From Sinotaia quadrata (taxonomy: Eukaryota > Mollusca > Gastropoda > Architaenioglossa > Viviparidae): 64,000 bases of DNA. The stretch spans positions 28,781,564 to 28,845,563 of the forward strand of contig CM054177.1 in the NCBI GenBank assembly GCA_028829895.1. Direction: 5' to 3'. Positions within the stretch are counted from its first letter, which is position 1. Every line of letters begins with the position of its first letter. This document shows, one piece after another, positions 22,999 through 33,639 of the stretch. Both the position numbers and the translations under genes were made by a program. The notes beneath the pieces were generated by a model. That model saw only the letters and a program-made list of their open reading frames with translations, was not told the origin of the DNA and did not search any database.

Positions 22999-25900
22999 GA
23001 GTGATTTTAATCTAAAACACATAGTTTAATGAAATAAGAAATGGCATGACTGTCACTTAGACTGCTATGAAGCCAGTCATAGACACTTTGTGCAACTAGT
23101 ATTTAATCAAAATTATCTCTGTTGAACATTCACTTAATAGCATGGAGTACAGATCTCAAGCCTGTTGGGTTTACATATAGTTTTTGTCATAAAAAGGTAA
23201 TCTAGAGTATTGTCCTATGCTGTAATAGTAAAATATACTGTATATAAATTATAAAGGGTACTCTATGTCATCACATCAGCTTTATAATGCTACATCCAAT
23301 TTACCCCCCAAAATGCAACAATCTATAATGTCATCTATTATTTCAGTAATCCAACCAGCCACTCAATCATCTACTCAAATATTTACCAACTCATCCATCC
23401 ATTCACCAATAAATACATCCATCTATTCACCAACTCAACAATTCCTCCATTCCTCACCCACTGTCCATAAAATGTCAGTTAAAAACACAATATCCATTCA
23501 AAACTTACATCCATGTTTCCCCCATTCATCCATGTAGTAGCCAGACAGCTATCCATTCATCCACTTACCAACACATCTACCATGCATTCATCCATAATTA
23601 TTCAGCTAGTCTGAGAGCAACAATGATTCATCCAAGCATCCTTTTATCCAGCAAACTATTCATCAACTCAAATTCTCTTCCTTGCATTCACACACCCCAA
23701 CCATCCAGTCATTCACTTAATCATTCATCCATCCATCTTCTTACTTACTATCCCTGCTTCTAACCAGCCAATCACATGTCCATCATCTACTGACTGACCT
23801 ACTTCTTCATCTACACAACTCCCATCCATCTACTCATTACCTACTTCTCCATCTACTCATTACCTACTTCTCCATCTACACAATTACCTATCCAACCATC
23901 CATCTACAAAATGACCTACTCTCTCATGGTCATTCATCCACCGAACTATCCATCCATCTACTTACCACCTATTCAATCTTTATTTTGCATTCATCCATCT
24001 GTCCAAAATAAAATAAAAATCTTTTCTTACATCAATAGAAAGAATGCAAAGAGCAGTAATCCTGTCAGGACCAGGTACGGTAAGCCAAGGAACACTTTCA
24101 GTCCAACTGCATAGATGGCAGACAAGGCAATGCCAGAAACAGTAGATACTATCATTTGCAACACACCTATTCCCGCAAACAAGGCACCTGCTCAAGATAG
24201 TCACATCAACTCATTTAAAAATTATTTTCTTGAAAAAGTATGTGTATGATTAAATGCTCAATAAGTAATTAAATAAATGGAAACATAATTAAATAAATAA
24301 TAAACAGAAAATGTGCTATACTCTACATGTGGACAAATCTCTAAGATAGAATGAAAACATTAGTTGCTATAGAATTAATAAGACCATTCATTTGTAAATA
24401 TTATAATATGAAAATTATTCTGAAATAATTAATTTTTTTATAACAAAAATGAAATGTTGATTATGAAAGTAAAAATATGTACACGCTGAAATGGATCAGT
24501 TCTAAAAATAACTAATCAAAACCCTTACCATTGGCACAGACAGAACTAATCAAAGTCCCATTAATGTCAGCACAGACAGAACTAATCAAAGTTCCATTAA
24601 TGTCAGCACAAAAAGTAAGAATAATCAAAGTTCCATTAATGTCAGCACAAAAAGTAAGAATAATCAAAGTTTCCTTAATGCCAGCACAGTTAGAACTAAT
24701 TGAAATCCCCTTAATGACAGCACATACAGTAAGAACTAACCAAAGTCCCCTTTGTGTCAGCACAGACAATAAGAACTAACCAATGTCCCCTTAATTAATA
24801 TCAGAACAGACAGTAAGAATTAATTAAAGTTCTCTTCAGCACAGTCTAATCAAAGTTCCCTTAATGTCAGCACAGACAGTAAGAACTAGTTAAAGTCCCC
24901 TTAATGTCAGCACAGACAATAAGAATTAAAGACCTTTAATGTCAGCACAGACAGTAAGAAATTAGCATAATCTTTGTATTGATATCTGTAGAGAGTAGGA
25001 AACCTAAGAATGAGTATAATCACTATAACATATTTCATGTTTACAAGTTATTGGTGTGTCACTGTGTGTGTAGGTGTGTGTGTGTGTGTGTGTCCCTGAC
25101 AGGACATATACATCTTACTTGCTTGCTGAAACATTCACAACATTTGTGTTGACATCTAATCAGTCAAGTTTACAAAATGTCTAAAGAATGTTAATACCAG
25201 AATTAGGGACTAGTCACTTACCTTGCTCATCAGGAGATACTGCCTTGGACATCATTGTCCGTGCCATTGGATGCACAAACTCGGACATTATACTCACACC
25301 CATCCCTGTTTCCAAACAAAGAACTGAACTCAGAGAAAATTCTAATAAAAATAAGTAATGAAATATAATTTGGCATTTTCACAGTGAATGAAACTTTTGC
25401 CATGTGAATATGAACATTTCAAAGCAATAATGTGGTCATATTTATATGATAATTTTACAATAAAAGAATGTGGTCATTTCATAGGGGACATTATTTAGTG
25501 ATAGAAATTGGTGATTTAGAGTGAAAAAATTCAATACTTTTACAGTACCAGGATGTACTGTGGTCATTAAAATTATATCAAAAAAATATTAAAATATAGT
25601 AATGTTCAACAAACAAGAAATATTATCCAATATTATCCAAGATTGCACTGACAATAACAGCAATGGCAAGGCTGAAGACAATTTGGAAAGACAGAAACAT
25701 CTCAGTCAGCTCAAAGATCAGAATGTTGCGTTCCTTGGTTTTATCTGTGCTCTTATATACCTGTGAATCATGGACCCTCACTGCGGATCTCGAAAGGAGG
25801 ATACAAGCTACTGAAATGAGATGCTTTCGAAGGCTGCTTGGCATTTCGTATAGAGATCATGTCACGAATGACAAAGTGAGAAAAAGAATTAGACAAGCCA

Positions 25901-28900
25901 TTGGGACCTATGAAGAACTATTGGCCATTGTGAAAAAATGCAAAATGAAATGGTATGGGCATGTCACATGATCAACAGGGCTTGCCAAGACAATCATGCA
26001 AGGTACTGTGCAAGGAGGGCGAAGGAGAGGAAGACAGAGGAAAAGATGGGAGGACAACATCTCAGAGTGGACAGACTGAAATTGAGCAATACGGTAAGAT
26101 TAGCAGAGAACAGAATGGAATGGTGGAAGCTGACTGTCAGGCCATCAGAGGTGCCCCAACGTTCGGCAAGAAAAAGGGATAGATAGAATACGCGGATAAT
26201 TTCTTTAAGGCTTTTTTTATTCGTATGTAAACAAACAAAAAATTCAAGCTGTATAAGAAAAGTCTTTCTGCACTGACCTAACAACAAAATTCAAAATGGC
26301 TACTATTTTTGAGAACAAGTCTTATTCCGGAAATGAAAAATTATGCTATAAATTATATAGTTTCCAAATGTTTATAATGCTCACGTTGAAATTTTTAGTG
26401 TCCTCTCTTGGGCTTTTGGACGACATACCGGAAAAACCGAATGCTGAAGATTGGAAAACTGAGCGATGGTGGTAATATGATTTGCAAATGTTTCACAGCA
26501 TTTTATTTAAAATAAATATATTTATGCAAACTGGAAAAGAAAAAGGGGCGAGATATTTCTTTAAAGATCAAGGACTTCTCAACTAATTCAAAGATTTATA
26601 GGCAAATTTAAGTGCTTTTCAAGGACAAAATTTACTTCAAGTATTTTCCACAACAGTTCTTATTTTTCAGGGGCTTTTCAAGATTGCTATGAACCCTGGA
26701 AATATTCCCAAAGACATCATGGAATGAGCAAAAATAGTTATATTATATTGTTTCTTTAGAAACTGGGTCTGAAATGTACATTTTGCCACACAGCAGGTTT
26801 ACCTCCCTTATTAAATCGGGCTCACTTTCCTTAGACGAACCCTAAACTAATGTAGGTAATAAATTAAATAAACCCGCTATGACAATGTATGTTTACTACC
26901 TAGTTTTACAACAAAACAAACAAACAACAAAGTAATTAACATTATATACACACACACACACACACATACATAATTAAAAAATATGATAGCAGCTTCCTGC
27001 TATCAGCTGATTTCGCTGCCTGGCGCGAGGTGTGTTGCTGTTGAAAGGGTTGAAGATGATGAAAAACAGAGAGGAGCGTTGTTAAGCTGGAGAGTGGTGA
27101 TGATGAGTGATATATATATATATATATATATCCACACTTATTCAAAACCTGTTGCATTAAGAGAGAGCATTGTGTTGATAACGCCATATGTCTGCTGCAA
27201 TAAGAGAAGGCATTGTGTTGATAACGTCATATCTCTGCTGCAATAAGATAGAGCATTGTGTTGATAACGCCATATGTCTGCTGCAATAAGAGAAGGCATT
27301 GTGTTGACAACGTCATATCTCTGCTGCAATAAGATAGAGCATTGTGTTGATAACTTCATATCTCTGCTGCAATAAGATAGAGCATTGTGTTGATAACTTC
27401 ATATCTCTGCTGCAATAAGAGAGCATTGTGTTGATAACGTCTTATGTCTACTGCAATAAGATAGAGCATTGTGTTGATAACGTCATATCTCTGTTGCAAT
27501 AAGATAGAGCATAGTGTTGATAACGCCATATGTCTGCTGCAATAAGAGAAGGCATTGTGTTGATAACGTCATATCTCTGCTGCAATAAGAGAGAGCATAG
27601 TGTTGATAACGTCATATCTCTGCTGCAATAAGATAGAGCATTGTGTTAATAACGTCATATCTCGTACTCAATCAAAAGACGTGCAAGAAATGTACACATA
27701 TATTTTTCCAGTTCATACCAATATATATGAGATCGTCTCCCCTAGCAAGACCTTTGCAGAAGTAGCCAGCGGCCGCCGACAGTACGCCTAAGGTAGCGAA
27801 GACTGGCTCGGAACACAAAAGCCTGCCCAGGGGAGTGGCAGAAATGACAACAACCCATTTCACCAGACTGGACAGACCACTGAAAATGGTTATCCACATC
27901 TTTGGCCAGCAAAACGGCTCGTGCAGGAGATAGAGCAGATAGATGTTGCTGTCACCGACGTAGGCAGTGAGCATGATGAGGAAACAAATCAAGCAGACGA
28001 TGAGTTTGAAGCGCCGTTTCTCGGGAGTGTCTTGGATATAAAACTGGAAACATTTGCTCAAAGACTTGCAGGTCACTGGCCGGCGATGGGACTGGATGAG
28101 AGTCTCTGGGATAAAAATGATGACGTAGAAAGCCGCTAGGACGACGCACCCTAGGGAAAACAGCAATGGCCAGAAGTAACCGATCTTGTTTATCCATATT
28201 CCTGACGTCGTAGTGGCGATAGAAGAAGCGATGGCTATAGCGCCTTCCGTAGTGGTCACTCTTACTGCTCGCTGCTTCCCTAGAGAAGTGACGTCAGCAA
28301 TGACGCCAAAGACAGCTGCAAGAAAAAGGCCATAACTTCCGCTCATTCCCTGCAGAAAACTGGAAATAAAGAGAAATTCTGGGGCTAGGTTCCAGAAGAA
28401 CACTGCCAAAATCAAACCCTCGCTGAGAAAAAGCCCCAGAAAACTGATACTAAAGACGAAATTTCGTCCAAGCTTGTCGGTGAGGGCTCCTAACAGAAGG
28501 GTCGGGACAACTGCACAGAAGTTACTAATGAAATTCATGTACATCACGTATCTGTTTGTAAACTCTTGTACTGTATCCTGCTTATCGATGTCTGAGTTGT
28601 TAGCCTGTGAGTTGTTGCTGCACTGGTCCGTGTCATTGTCCGACTGCCAACCGTACTTGTGTGAAAAATAGTCATACAGGTAGAACTGCACGATGGGGTA
28701 TGTAGTAGATAAGGCCAAGAAATAGAAGAAGGTTGGAATCTCGATCCACACGCAGGACTGCGGCTGGACAGGGGTCGCATGGTCTAAAAGCTCATCATCA
28801 TCTCTGTCAGTGCCTTCACGTTGACCTTCTACCTCTACCATATCATCATCAGACGTGTCGTCATGCGACGGGCTTGGCGATTCATCGGCAGGCATAGCAG

Positions 28901-29005
28901 CTTCGATTGGGGGGAGGAGCTTATCAGAGGGATCTGGAGCTAATCTCATGTCATAAATGCTTCCAAGGTCGCCATGCACACCTAGGCTTTTCGCCGCCTT
29001 CCACA
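22489..29005 (-). CDS. SLC46-like MFS transporter, paralogue 2
   Basis: Four coding exons: 29005-27719, 25305-25222, 24187-24031 and 22561-22489, all with GT-AG boundaries and compatible phases (1, 1, 2). The spliced frame is uninterrupted to TAG. It gives 514 residues from the first in-frame ATG at 28949, against about 450-500 usual for SLC46. Residues 1-60 are a hydrophilic, Asp/Glu-rich cytosolic extension. TM1 is about 67-90, followed by a Ser/Asn-rich first loop and the MFS motif-A loop GALTDKLGRN at 154-163. About ten further helices follow, then a short tail ending in EDGEVSVVSIN. The acceptor at 29007-29006 precedes TG TGG AAG, so an upstream exon exists; it may be untranslated or add residues. 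The gene is a tandem paralogue of the one at 10005-4948. It is probably a membrane symporter of folate-like or other small organic anions. Family certain, substrate unknown. Confidence 0.93.
22829..22997. repeat. Long (TG)n microsatellite
   Basis: About 170 bp of TG repeats with a few interruptions (TATGAG, TATG, TCTG). It lies in the last intron of SLC46-like paralogue 2. Both-strand frames here are artefacts. Confidence 0.97.
23265..24000. repeat. Degenerate CATC-rich simple repeat
   Basis: Long stretch of TCATCCATCCA / CTACTCATTACCTACTTCTC phrases without a sharp period. It runs up to within about 35 bases of the splice donor at 24030. It gives false Ser/Thr/Pro/His-rich frames. Confidence 0.75.
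24031..24187 (-). CDS. SLC46-like paralogue 2, exon C
   Basis: 157 nt. Acceptor CTTGAGCAG (AG 24189-24188), donor GTAAGA (24030-24029). Continues EQ|G into GALFAGIGVLQMIVSTVSG and the penultimate and last helices (VFLGLPYLVLTGLLLFAFFL). Typical SLC46 C-terminal helices 11-12. Confidence 0.92.
24520..24965. repeat. About 40-bp minisatellite, about ten copies
   Basis: Units of AACTAATCAAAGTTCCATTA, ATGTCAGCACAGACAGTAAG with deletions. Lies in an intron of SLC46-like paralogue 2. Confidence 0.9.
25222..25305 (-). CDS. SLC46-like paralogue 2, exon B (84 nt)
   Basis: Acceptor GGAAACAG (AG 25307-25306), donor GTAAGT (25221-25220). Encodes MGVSIMSEFVHPMARTMMSK and AVSPDEQ. Phases match exon B of paralogue 1. 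Confidence 0.92.
25620..26187 (+). pseudogene. RTE-like LINE 3' fragment (dead)
   Basis: The C-terminal end of a LINE endonuclease-reverse transcriptase polyprotein. The frame from 25663 encodes VLLYTCESWTLTADLERRIQ and KKCKMKWYGHVT. It is then cut by TGA, where related elements have an Arg codon, and continues TIMQGTVQGGRRRGRQRKRW and EDNISEWTD. After a frameshift near 26078 it ends in ENRMEWWKLTVRPSEVPQRS. 5' truncated: only the region after the RT core is left. Inserted antisense in an intron of SLC46-like paralogue 2. Confidence 0.88.
26188..26935. other. Intron sequence, no gene
   Basis: AT-rich. 26560-26710 contains phrases such as TCAAGGACTT and GGGGCTTTTCAAGATTGCTA that look like an eroded DNA-transposon end. 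Boundaries cannot be fixed. Confidence 0.4.
26943..27131. repeat. (CA)n and (TA)n microsatellites
   Basis: (AC)n at 26945-26966 and (TA)n at 27111-27130, with unique sequence between them. Confidence 0.9.
27145..27665. repeat. 43-bp minisatellite, about twelve copies
   Basis: Units of GCAATAAGATAGAGCATTGT, GTTGATAACGTCATATCTCTGCT, with CGCCATATGTCT and GAGAAGGCATT variants alternating. The array lies in the first visible intron of SLC46-like paralogue 2 and ends about 55 bases from the donor at 27718. Confidence 0.93.
27719..29005 (-). CDS. SLC46-like paralogue 2, exon A
   Basis: Long exon. Acceptor TTGTATTGCAG (AG at 29007-29006). The last codons are CTC ATA TAT ATT G, then donor GTATGA. 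It ends at exactly the same protein position and phase as exon A of paralogue 1 (LIYIG versus LIYVG). The GTG at 29006 is part of the acceptor, not a start. The first ATG is at 28949-28947. Confidence 0.93.
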
Positions 29006-29009
29006 CTGC

Positions 29010-29825
29010 AATACAAGAAACAGTACAAATATTAATTAGCCCATTTCAGCTTTATAGTCACTGTGTCTCAAGTATTTACCTAAGGCCCAAACAGTACATA
29101 TATTAGCCCACTGTCAGCTGTAGTATAGTCAATGACTGTATCTCAAGTATTTACCTAGGGCCTAAACAATGATGTAAACCACCTTTACAAACAAACAAGC
29201 AAAACAAATTTTATTAGTTTTTTTTTTCTATACTGTATGGCAAAGAAAATTATGTGAAGATATTCTTTCTTTTAGTTTCCCATATTAATATTATGTAACT
29301 ACAAAAGTAAGCCAGACTACTCAAATTAATATTATGTAACTACCAGTAGATAAGGCTCCCCAAATTAACATTTACTGCAACTACCAGTTAATCAGACAAT
29401 CAGAACAGACAGTCAAGAAAAAAAACCGCAGAATGGAGCCCCAAAGCTAAAATATGGTGCCCACCACAACACATCAGACAACAACAACAGAATCAATTAA
29501 GGTGTTACTCTTAACGGTAAAGTCAATTTTGCAAATTTCAACCTAAGTGGTATTATCCACAATCAGGAATAGCAGAAGAGAAAGAGAGACTGGAGGAAAG
29601 GAAGGAAAAAGAGGGAGAAAGAGTGCATTTCCCAGAATGTAAACGAACTGAAAGACAGTTTACAGATTAGCAGGGACCTAGTGCAAATAAACTTGCATAA
29701 AGCCAGACAAAATCAGGCACTAGAAGTATGGAATAAAGCTATGTTACTCCCCTCCCCCCCATTCATACTAATAGACTTGGAAGTTGCTTGGCAAGGCTCA
29801 TTCTTAGTGACTGAAAAATTACCGG
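29010..29825. other. Upstream intron or flank, no gene seen
   Basis: Local diverged duplication at 29035-29170 (CTCAAGTATTTACCTAGGGC). The rest is unique AT-rich sequence. No first exon of SLC46-like paralogue 2 was identified here. Confidence 0.45.
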
Positions 29826-29829
29826 CCAC

Positions 29830-30285
29830 CAACTATGCCATTTAAATAAGGGGTAAAATCAAGCTCTATCACATTAATTTGCCATTTTAAATATGGGGTA
29901 AAATCAAGCTCTATCACATTAATTTGCCATTTTAAATATGGGGTAAAATCAAGCACTATCACATTAATTTGCCATTTTAAATATGGGGTAAAATCAAGCA
30001 CTATCACATTAATTTGCCATTTTAAATATGGGGTAAAATCAAGCACTATCACATTAATTTGCCATTTTAAATGTGGGGTAAAATCAAGCACTATCACATT
30101 AATTTGCCATTTTAAATATGGGGTAAAATCAAGCACTATCACATTAATTTGCCATTTAAATAAGGGGTAAAATCAAGCACTATCACATTAATTTGCCATT
30201 TAAATAAGGGGTAAAATCAAGCACTATCACATTAATTTGCCATTTAAATAAGGGGTAAAATCAAGCACTATCACATTAATTTGCT
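29830..30285. repeat. 45-bp array derived from gypsy internal sequence
   Basis: About ten units of GCCATTTTAAATATGGGGTA, AAATCAAGCACTATCACATT, AATTT. A single unit equivalent (TAATGTGATAGTGCTTGATT on the plus strand) is present at about 57854 in the inverted gypsy copy, so the array arose from element sequence. Being 45 bp, it keeps one frame open on the minus strand (VIVLDFTPYLKWQIN repeated). I regard that frame as spurious. Confidence 0.9.
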
Positions 30286-30680
30286 CAAGCATTATTATGA
30301 GCGCACTCCAACTGATGAGACAGACACTGCCCCACCACATCTTGTTGCATATGCAATGGCAGATGAAAATGACACGCCCAACATAGATCAAGATTATCCA
30401 CTTATGTCTGATGAGACATTCCGTGATATTTGCACTGACACAGAACTCACAAATACATAACATCAGGAAGTTAAAAATAAACTGTTAAGTGACTTCCAAG
30501 ATGTACTTATAGACAAACCAGGACTCACAGAACTACAAGAGTGCTATGTAACACTTCTGTTACTTCTGAACCCCATACAGTGTAAACCCTATATCTTGCA
30601 GCACACAACAGTCTTAGCTGTGGAAGCAGAAGTCCAAGAAATGTTGCGTGATGGCATAATCAAACCGTCCGACTCACCAT

Positions 30681-31211
30681 ATGCCACACTAATTGGACTA
30701 GTTTGAAGAAAAGATGGAAAACACAGGTTCTATGCCACACTAATTGGACTAGTTTGAAGAAAAGATGGAAAACACAGGTTCTCTGTAGATTATGCCACAC
30801 TAATTGGACTAGTTTGAAGAAAAGATGGAAAACACAGGTTCTCTGTAGATTATGCCACACTAATTGGACTAGTTTGAAGAAAAGATAGAAAACACAGGTT
30901 CTCTGTAGATTATGCCACACTAATTGGACTAGTTTGAAGAAAAGATGGAAAACACAGGTTCTCTGTAGATTATGCCACACCAATTGGACTAGTTTGAAGA
31001 AAAGATGGAAAACACAGGTTCTCTGTAGATTATGCCACACCAATTGGACTAGTTTGAAGAAAAGATGGAAAACACAGGTTCTCTGTAGATTATGCCACAC
31101 TAATTGGACTAGTTTGAAGAAAAGATGGAAAACACAGGTTCTCTGTAGATTATGCCACACTAATTGGACTAGTTTGAAGAAAAGATGGAAAACACAGGTT
31201 CTCTGTAGACT
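30681..31211. repeat. 60-bp array made of a reverse-transcriptase segment
   Basis: Nine units of TATGCCACACTAATTGGACT, AGTTTGAAGAAAAGATGGAA, AACACAGGTTCTCTGTAGAT. The first unit is shorter (51 bp). In the element frame each encodes YATLIGLV, stop, RKDGKHRFSVD: the conserved gypsy RT block KKDG..RF.VDYR. Unit-to-unit differences are only one or two bases, so the expansion is recent. Confidence 0.95.
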
Positions 31212-31339
31212 ACCGAAGGATGAATGCCATCATGCAATTTCAAGCCAAAACACTACCTACATCTTTTCTTGATTTAATGAAAGGTTATTACCAAATCGGG
31301 GTACATGAAGATGATTGAGATAAATTAGCCTTTGCCTAG

Positions 31340-31540
31340 GGAAATATTGTGTGACGGTAAATGGTGTCTTTAATGTGGTGGAAGAGAGAAAACGTTTACA
31401 GCGCCCCCCTCCCCACATCTAACAAGTGAGAGAGACAAAGGGTGCCTGCTGGAGAATTATTAATCACATAAATTAAGATTCTCATAACTTGTAACTAGCT
31501 AATAATAATCATAATCATTAACTAAATGGTGTTGGCATCA
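31340..31540. mobile_element. Putative MITE (inverted relative of 14088-14294)
   Basis: GTGTGACGGTAAATGG near 31350, then GAGAAAACGTTTACAGCGCC at about 31386 and an AT-rich stretch with TCATAACTTGTAACTAGCTA. In the same order on the opposite strand these match 14088-14294. Termini are less clear than in the other copy. Confidence 0.45.
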
Positions 31541-31599
31541 TAGTAAATAAGTATTGTTTTTTGTTTTTTTTACAGGCTGTTAAAGGTGCCAAAAGGTTA

Positions 31600-31935
31600 G
31601 TGTTATATGATAACCATAGGGGACTCGTAAACAGGGACCGTAATAAACATATTATTGGGGTGGGTGGGTGTTATAGGATAATCCAAGAGTGCTCGTAAAC
31701 ATGGATGCAGTAAACATATTACTGTGGGGAATTTTATAGGATAATTCAAGCGGGCTCGTAAACTTGGACAGTTATAAACATGTTATCGTAAGGATTTTTA
31801 TAGAATAATCTAGGCGGGCTCGTAAACTTGGACAGTTATAAACATGTTATCGTGGGGATTTTTATAGAATAATCCAAGCGTGCTCGCAAACAGCGGTCCT
31901 AATAAATATATTACTGTGGGGATTTTAGCATCCGA
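31600..31935. repeat. About 64-bp tandem repeat, about five copies
   Basis: Units contain TTTTATAGAATAATCCAAGC, GGGCTCGTAAACTTGGACAG, TTATAAACATGTTATCG. Confidence 0.85.
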
Positions 31936-31989
31936 TCATCAAGATAAGGAAAATAATTGGAAATTATTTCATTAATTCACGCCATCCAC

Positions 31990-32135
31990 TTTTTCCCAGC
32001 CCAAACAAGTAACGCACGCACACTTAATACACGCTCAAGGAAAACAATCTTCAACCCTCCCCAAGAAGTAACGCAGGCACACTTAATACACGCTCAAGGA
32101 AAACAATCTTCAACCCTCCCCAAGAAGTAAAACAA
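31990..32135. repeat. 58-bp direct duplication
   Basis: ACTTAATACACGCTCAAGGA, AAACAATCTTCAACCCTCCC occurs twice, separated by AAGAAGTAACGCAGGCAC. Confidence 0.9.
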
Positions 32136-32529
32136 ACGCGAACATAAGGCTTTACTCCTTTCATTGTTCGCATGCCAGTGTTGTAACTGTATTCTTCTCC
32201 TGGCGTGACAGAAACTGGACTCATGAGGATGTTTTTGTATTGTGTGCAGTTAAAGTATATTAAATGCTCATCTTGCATTGGTTAAAGAAACGAGTCAAAT
32301 TTTTTTTAAAAGTGTATGACAATGCTTTCATTTGTGTGTGCAAACAGTGCTGAATCACGACAAAATCGCTGCAAGGCTATTTTAAAACGTGGCTTAGTCT
32401 TGGTTTCAAAGTAAAACTTCATTACCGAGTATCGAGTCAATTCACTAATAGCTAATATTATAACTAGCTCATTTCAAAGTAAAATGTTTAAAAGAACAAT
32501 AATATTCTTGATTACGTTTACAGTCTCCA

Positions 32530-32735
32530 ATGTCAACAAATACACTATGTTATTTCACGTACTTCAGTTTGTCAACAAATACATTATGTTATTTCATGTA
32601 CTTCAGTTTGTCAACAAATACACTATGTTATTTCACGTACTTCAGTTTGTCAACAAATACATTATGTTATTTCATGTACTTCAGTTTGTCAACAAATACA
32701 TTATGTTATTTCACCTACTTCAGTTTCACTACAAA
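32530..32735. repeat. 39-bp tandem repeat, five copies
   Basis: Units of GTCAACAAATACATTATGTT, ATTTCATGTACTTCAGTTT. The unit is 13 codons long, so false repeat proteins stay open in two frames. Confidence 0.93.
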
Positions 32736-32805
32736 TAACCCAAAACTTTAGAAACTTTCTCAAAAGTAATATTTCTGGATAAATTTTAATTTGATATAAA
32801 TATTA

Positions 32806-32812
32806 AGTGTGT

Positions 32813-32879
<67 letters not shown>
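32806..32879. repeat. (GT)n microsatellite
   Basis: Nearly uninterrupted GT run. Confidence 0.97.
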
Positions 32880-32882
<3 letters not shown>

Positions 32883-33066
32883 ATCCGTGATGTCTTGATA
32901 AAGGCAGGTAAGAGATGGCGGTATGTGTAGGCTCCACACACCGTTGAGCAAACATTATTTGTATTTTTAATCAGTGGAAATTTCTCAGTCTTTGAATAAC
33001 TTAGTAACAATTGCACTAATTTCAAAAGTGAATCCTTGAGGGAAATTTTAAATTAAATTGTTACTG

Positions 33067-33080
33067 GTTGCCATGGTAAG
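33067..33080. promoter_or_regulatory. X-box-like palindrome
   Basis: GTTGCCATGGTAAG differs by one base from the ideal RFX X-box palindrome GTTGCCATGGTAAC. No gene start was identified within 1 kb, so function is not claimed. Confidence 0.35.
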
Positions 33081-33364
33081 TGAACTGCTAATGCTGTAGA
33101 TTTGGAACACCCCAAAAATATGGTAAAGAGAATAATAAATTGAAAAATGCACACGAACACATAATTACATCTGAACATGATTTATTATTTCCAAACTCTG
33201 GTGTCCTATCTCAAGTTCCAGATAAAAAACTATCGTTGCAGTTATAGAAAGGATAAAATTGAACATTGCATTTGCATTGCACACAGGCACGCGCACGAAG
33301 CTGATATAAGAACGTAATTCTGGACTGTAAAAGACAGCGGGATTGCTGGAAGAAAAGAGCATTA

Positions 33365-33630
33365 GTGATTTAGATTTCAATAATTGTCTTAAATGTCCAC
33401 ACAATCCACTTCATCGAAATAAACAAGTGCAGTGTAATTTATATTCTTTGTAGTTATTTAGATTTCAATAATTGTCTTAAATGTCCACACAATCCACTTC
33501 ATCGAAATAAACAAGTGCAGTGTAATTTATACTCTTTGTAGTGATTTAGATTTCAATAATTATCTTAAATGTCCACACAATCCACTTCATCGAAATAAAC
33601 AAGTGCAGTGTAATTTATACTCGTTGCTAA
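33365..33630. repeat. 88-bp tandem repeat, three copies
   Basis: Units of TAGATTTCAATAATTGTCTT, AAATGTCCACACAATCCACT, TCATCGAAATAAACAAGTGC, AGTGTAATTTAT. Very few differences between copies. Confidence 0.94.
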
Positions 33631-33639
33631 GGTAGGACT

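Larger units (their letters stand above)
29830..31330 (+). mobile_element. Ty3/gypsy retrotransposon fragment, copy 1
   Basis: Decayed polyprotein in plus orientation. 30290-30460 encodes TDETDTAPPHLVAYAMADEN and DTELTNT. 30460-30680 encodes LLSDFQDVLIDKPGLTEL and EAEVQEMLRDGIIKPSDSPY, the typical lead-in to gypsy reverse transcriptase. 31196-31330 encodes RKDGKHRFSVDYRRMNA and DLMKGYYQIGVHEDD, then a stop. Two internal segments are tandemly amplified (29830-30285 and 30681-31211). It lacks the catalytic YxDD part, RNase H, integrase and recognisable LTRs. Confidence 0.85.

Noticed and set aside
22762..23029. Frames of 76-86 codons on both strands in the (TG)n tract
   Set aside because: Dinucleotide repeat artefacts (His-Thr and Cys-Val strings). 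The same applies to frames at 13020-13080, 17600-17830, 32760-33025 and 36818-37081.
29004..29006. GTG as start codon of SLC46-like paralogue 2
   Set aside because: The preceding bases form a good 3' splice site (TTGTATTGCAG), so the position is an exon boundary. The first ATG is at 28949.
29819..30142. 107-codon minus frame of repeated VIVLDFTPYLKWQIN
   Set aside because: Antisense of the 45-bp gypsy-derived array. No start context, promoter or conservation evidence.
30660..31160. 166-codon minus frame of repeated LQRTCVFHLFFKLVQLVWHN-type units
   Set aside because: It is the antisense of the 60-bp array derived from gypsy reverse transcriptase. The frame is open only because 60 is a multiple of three.
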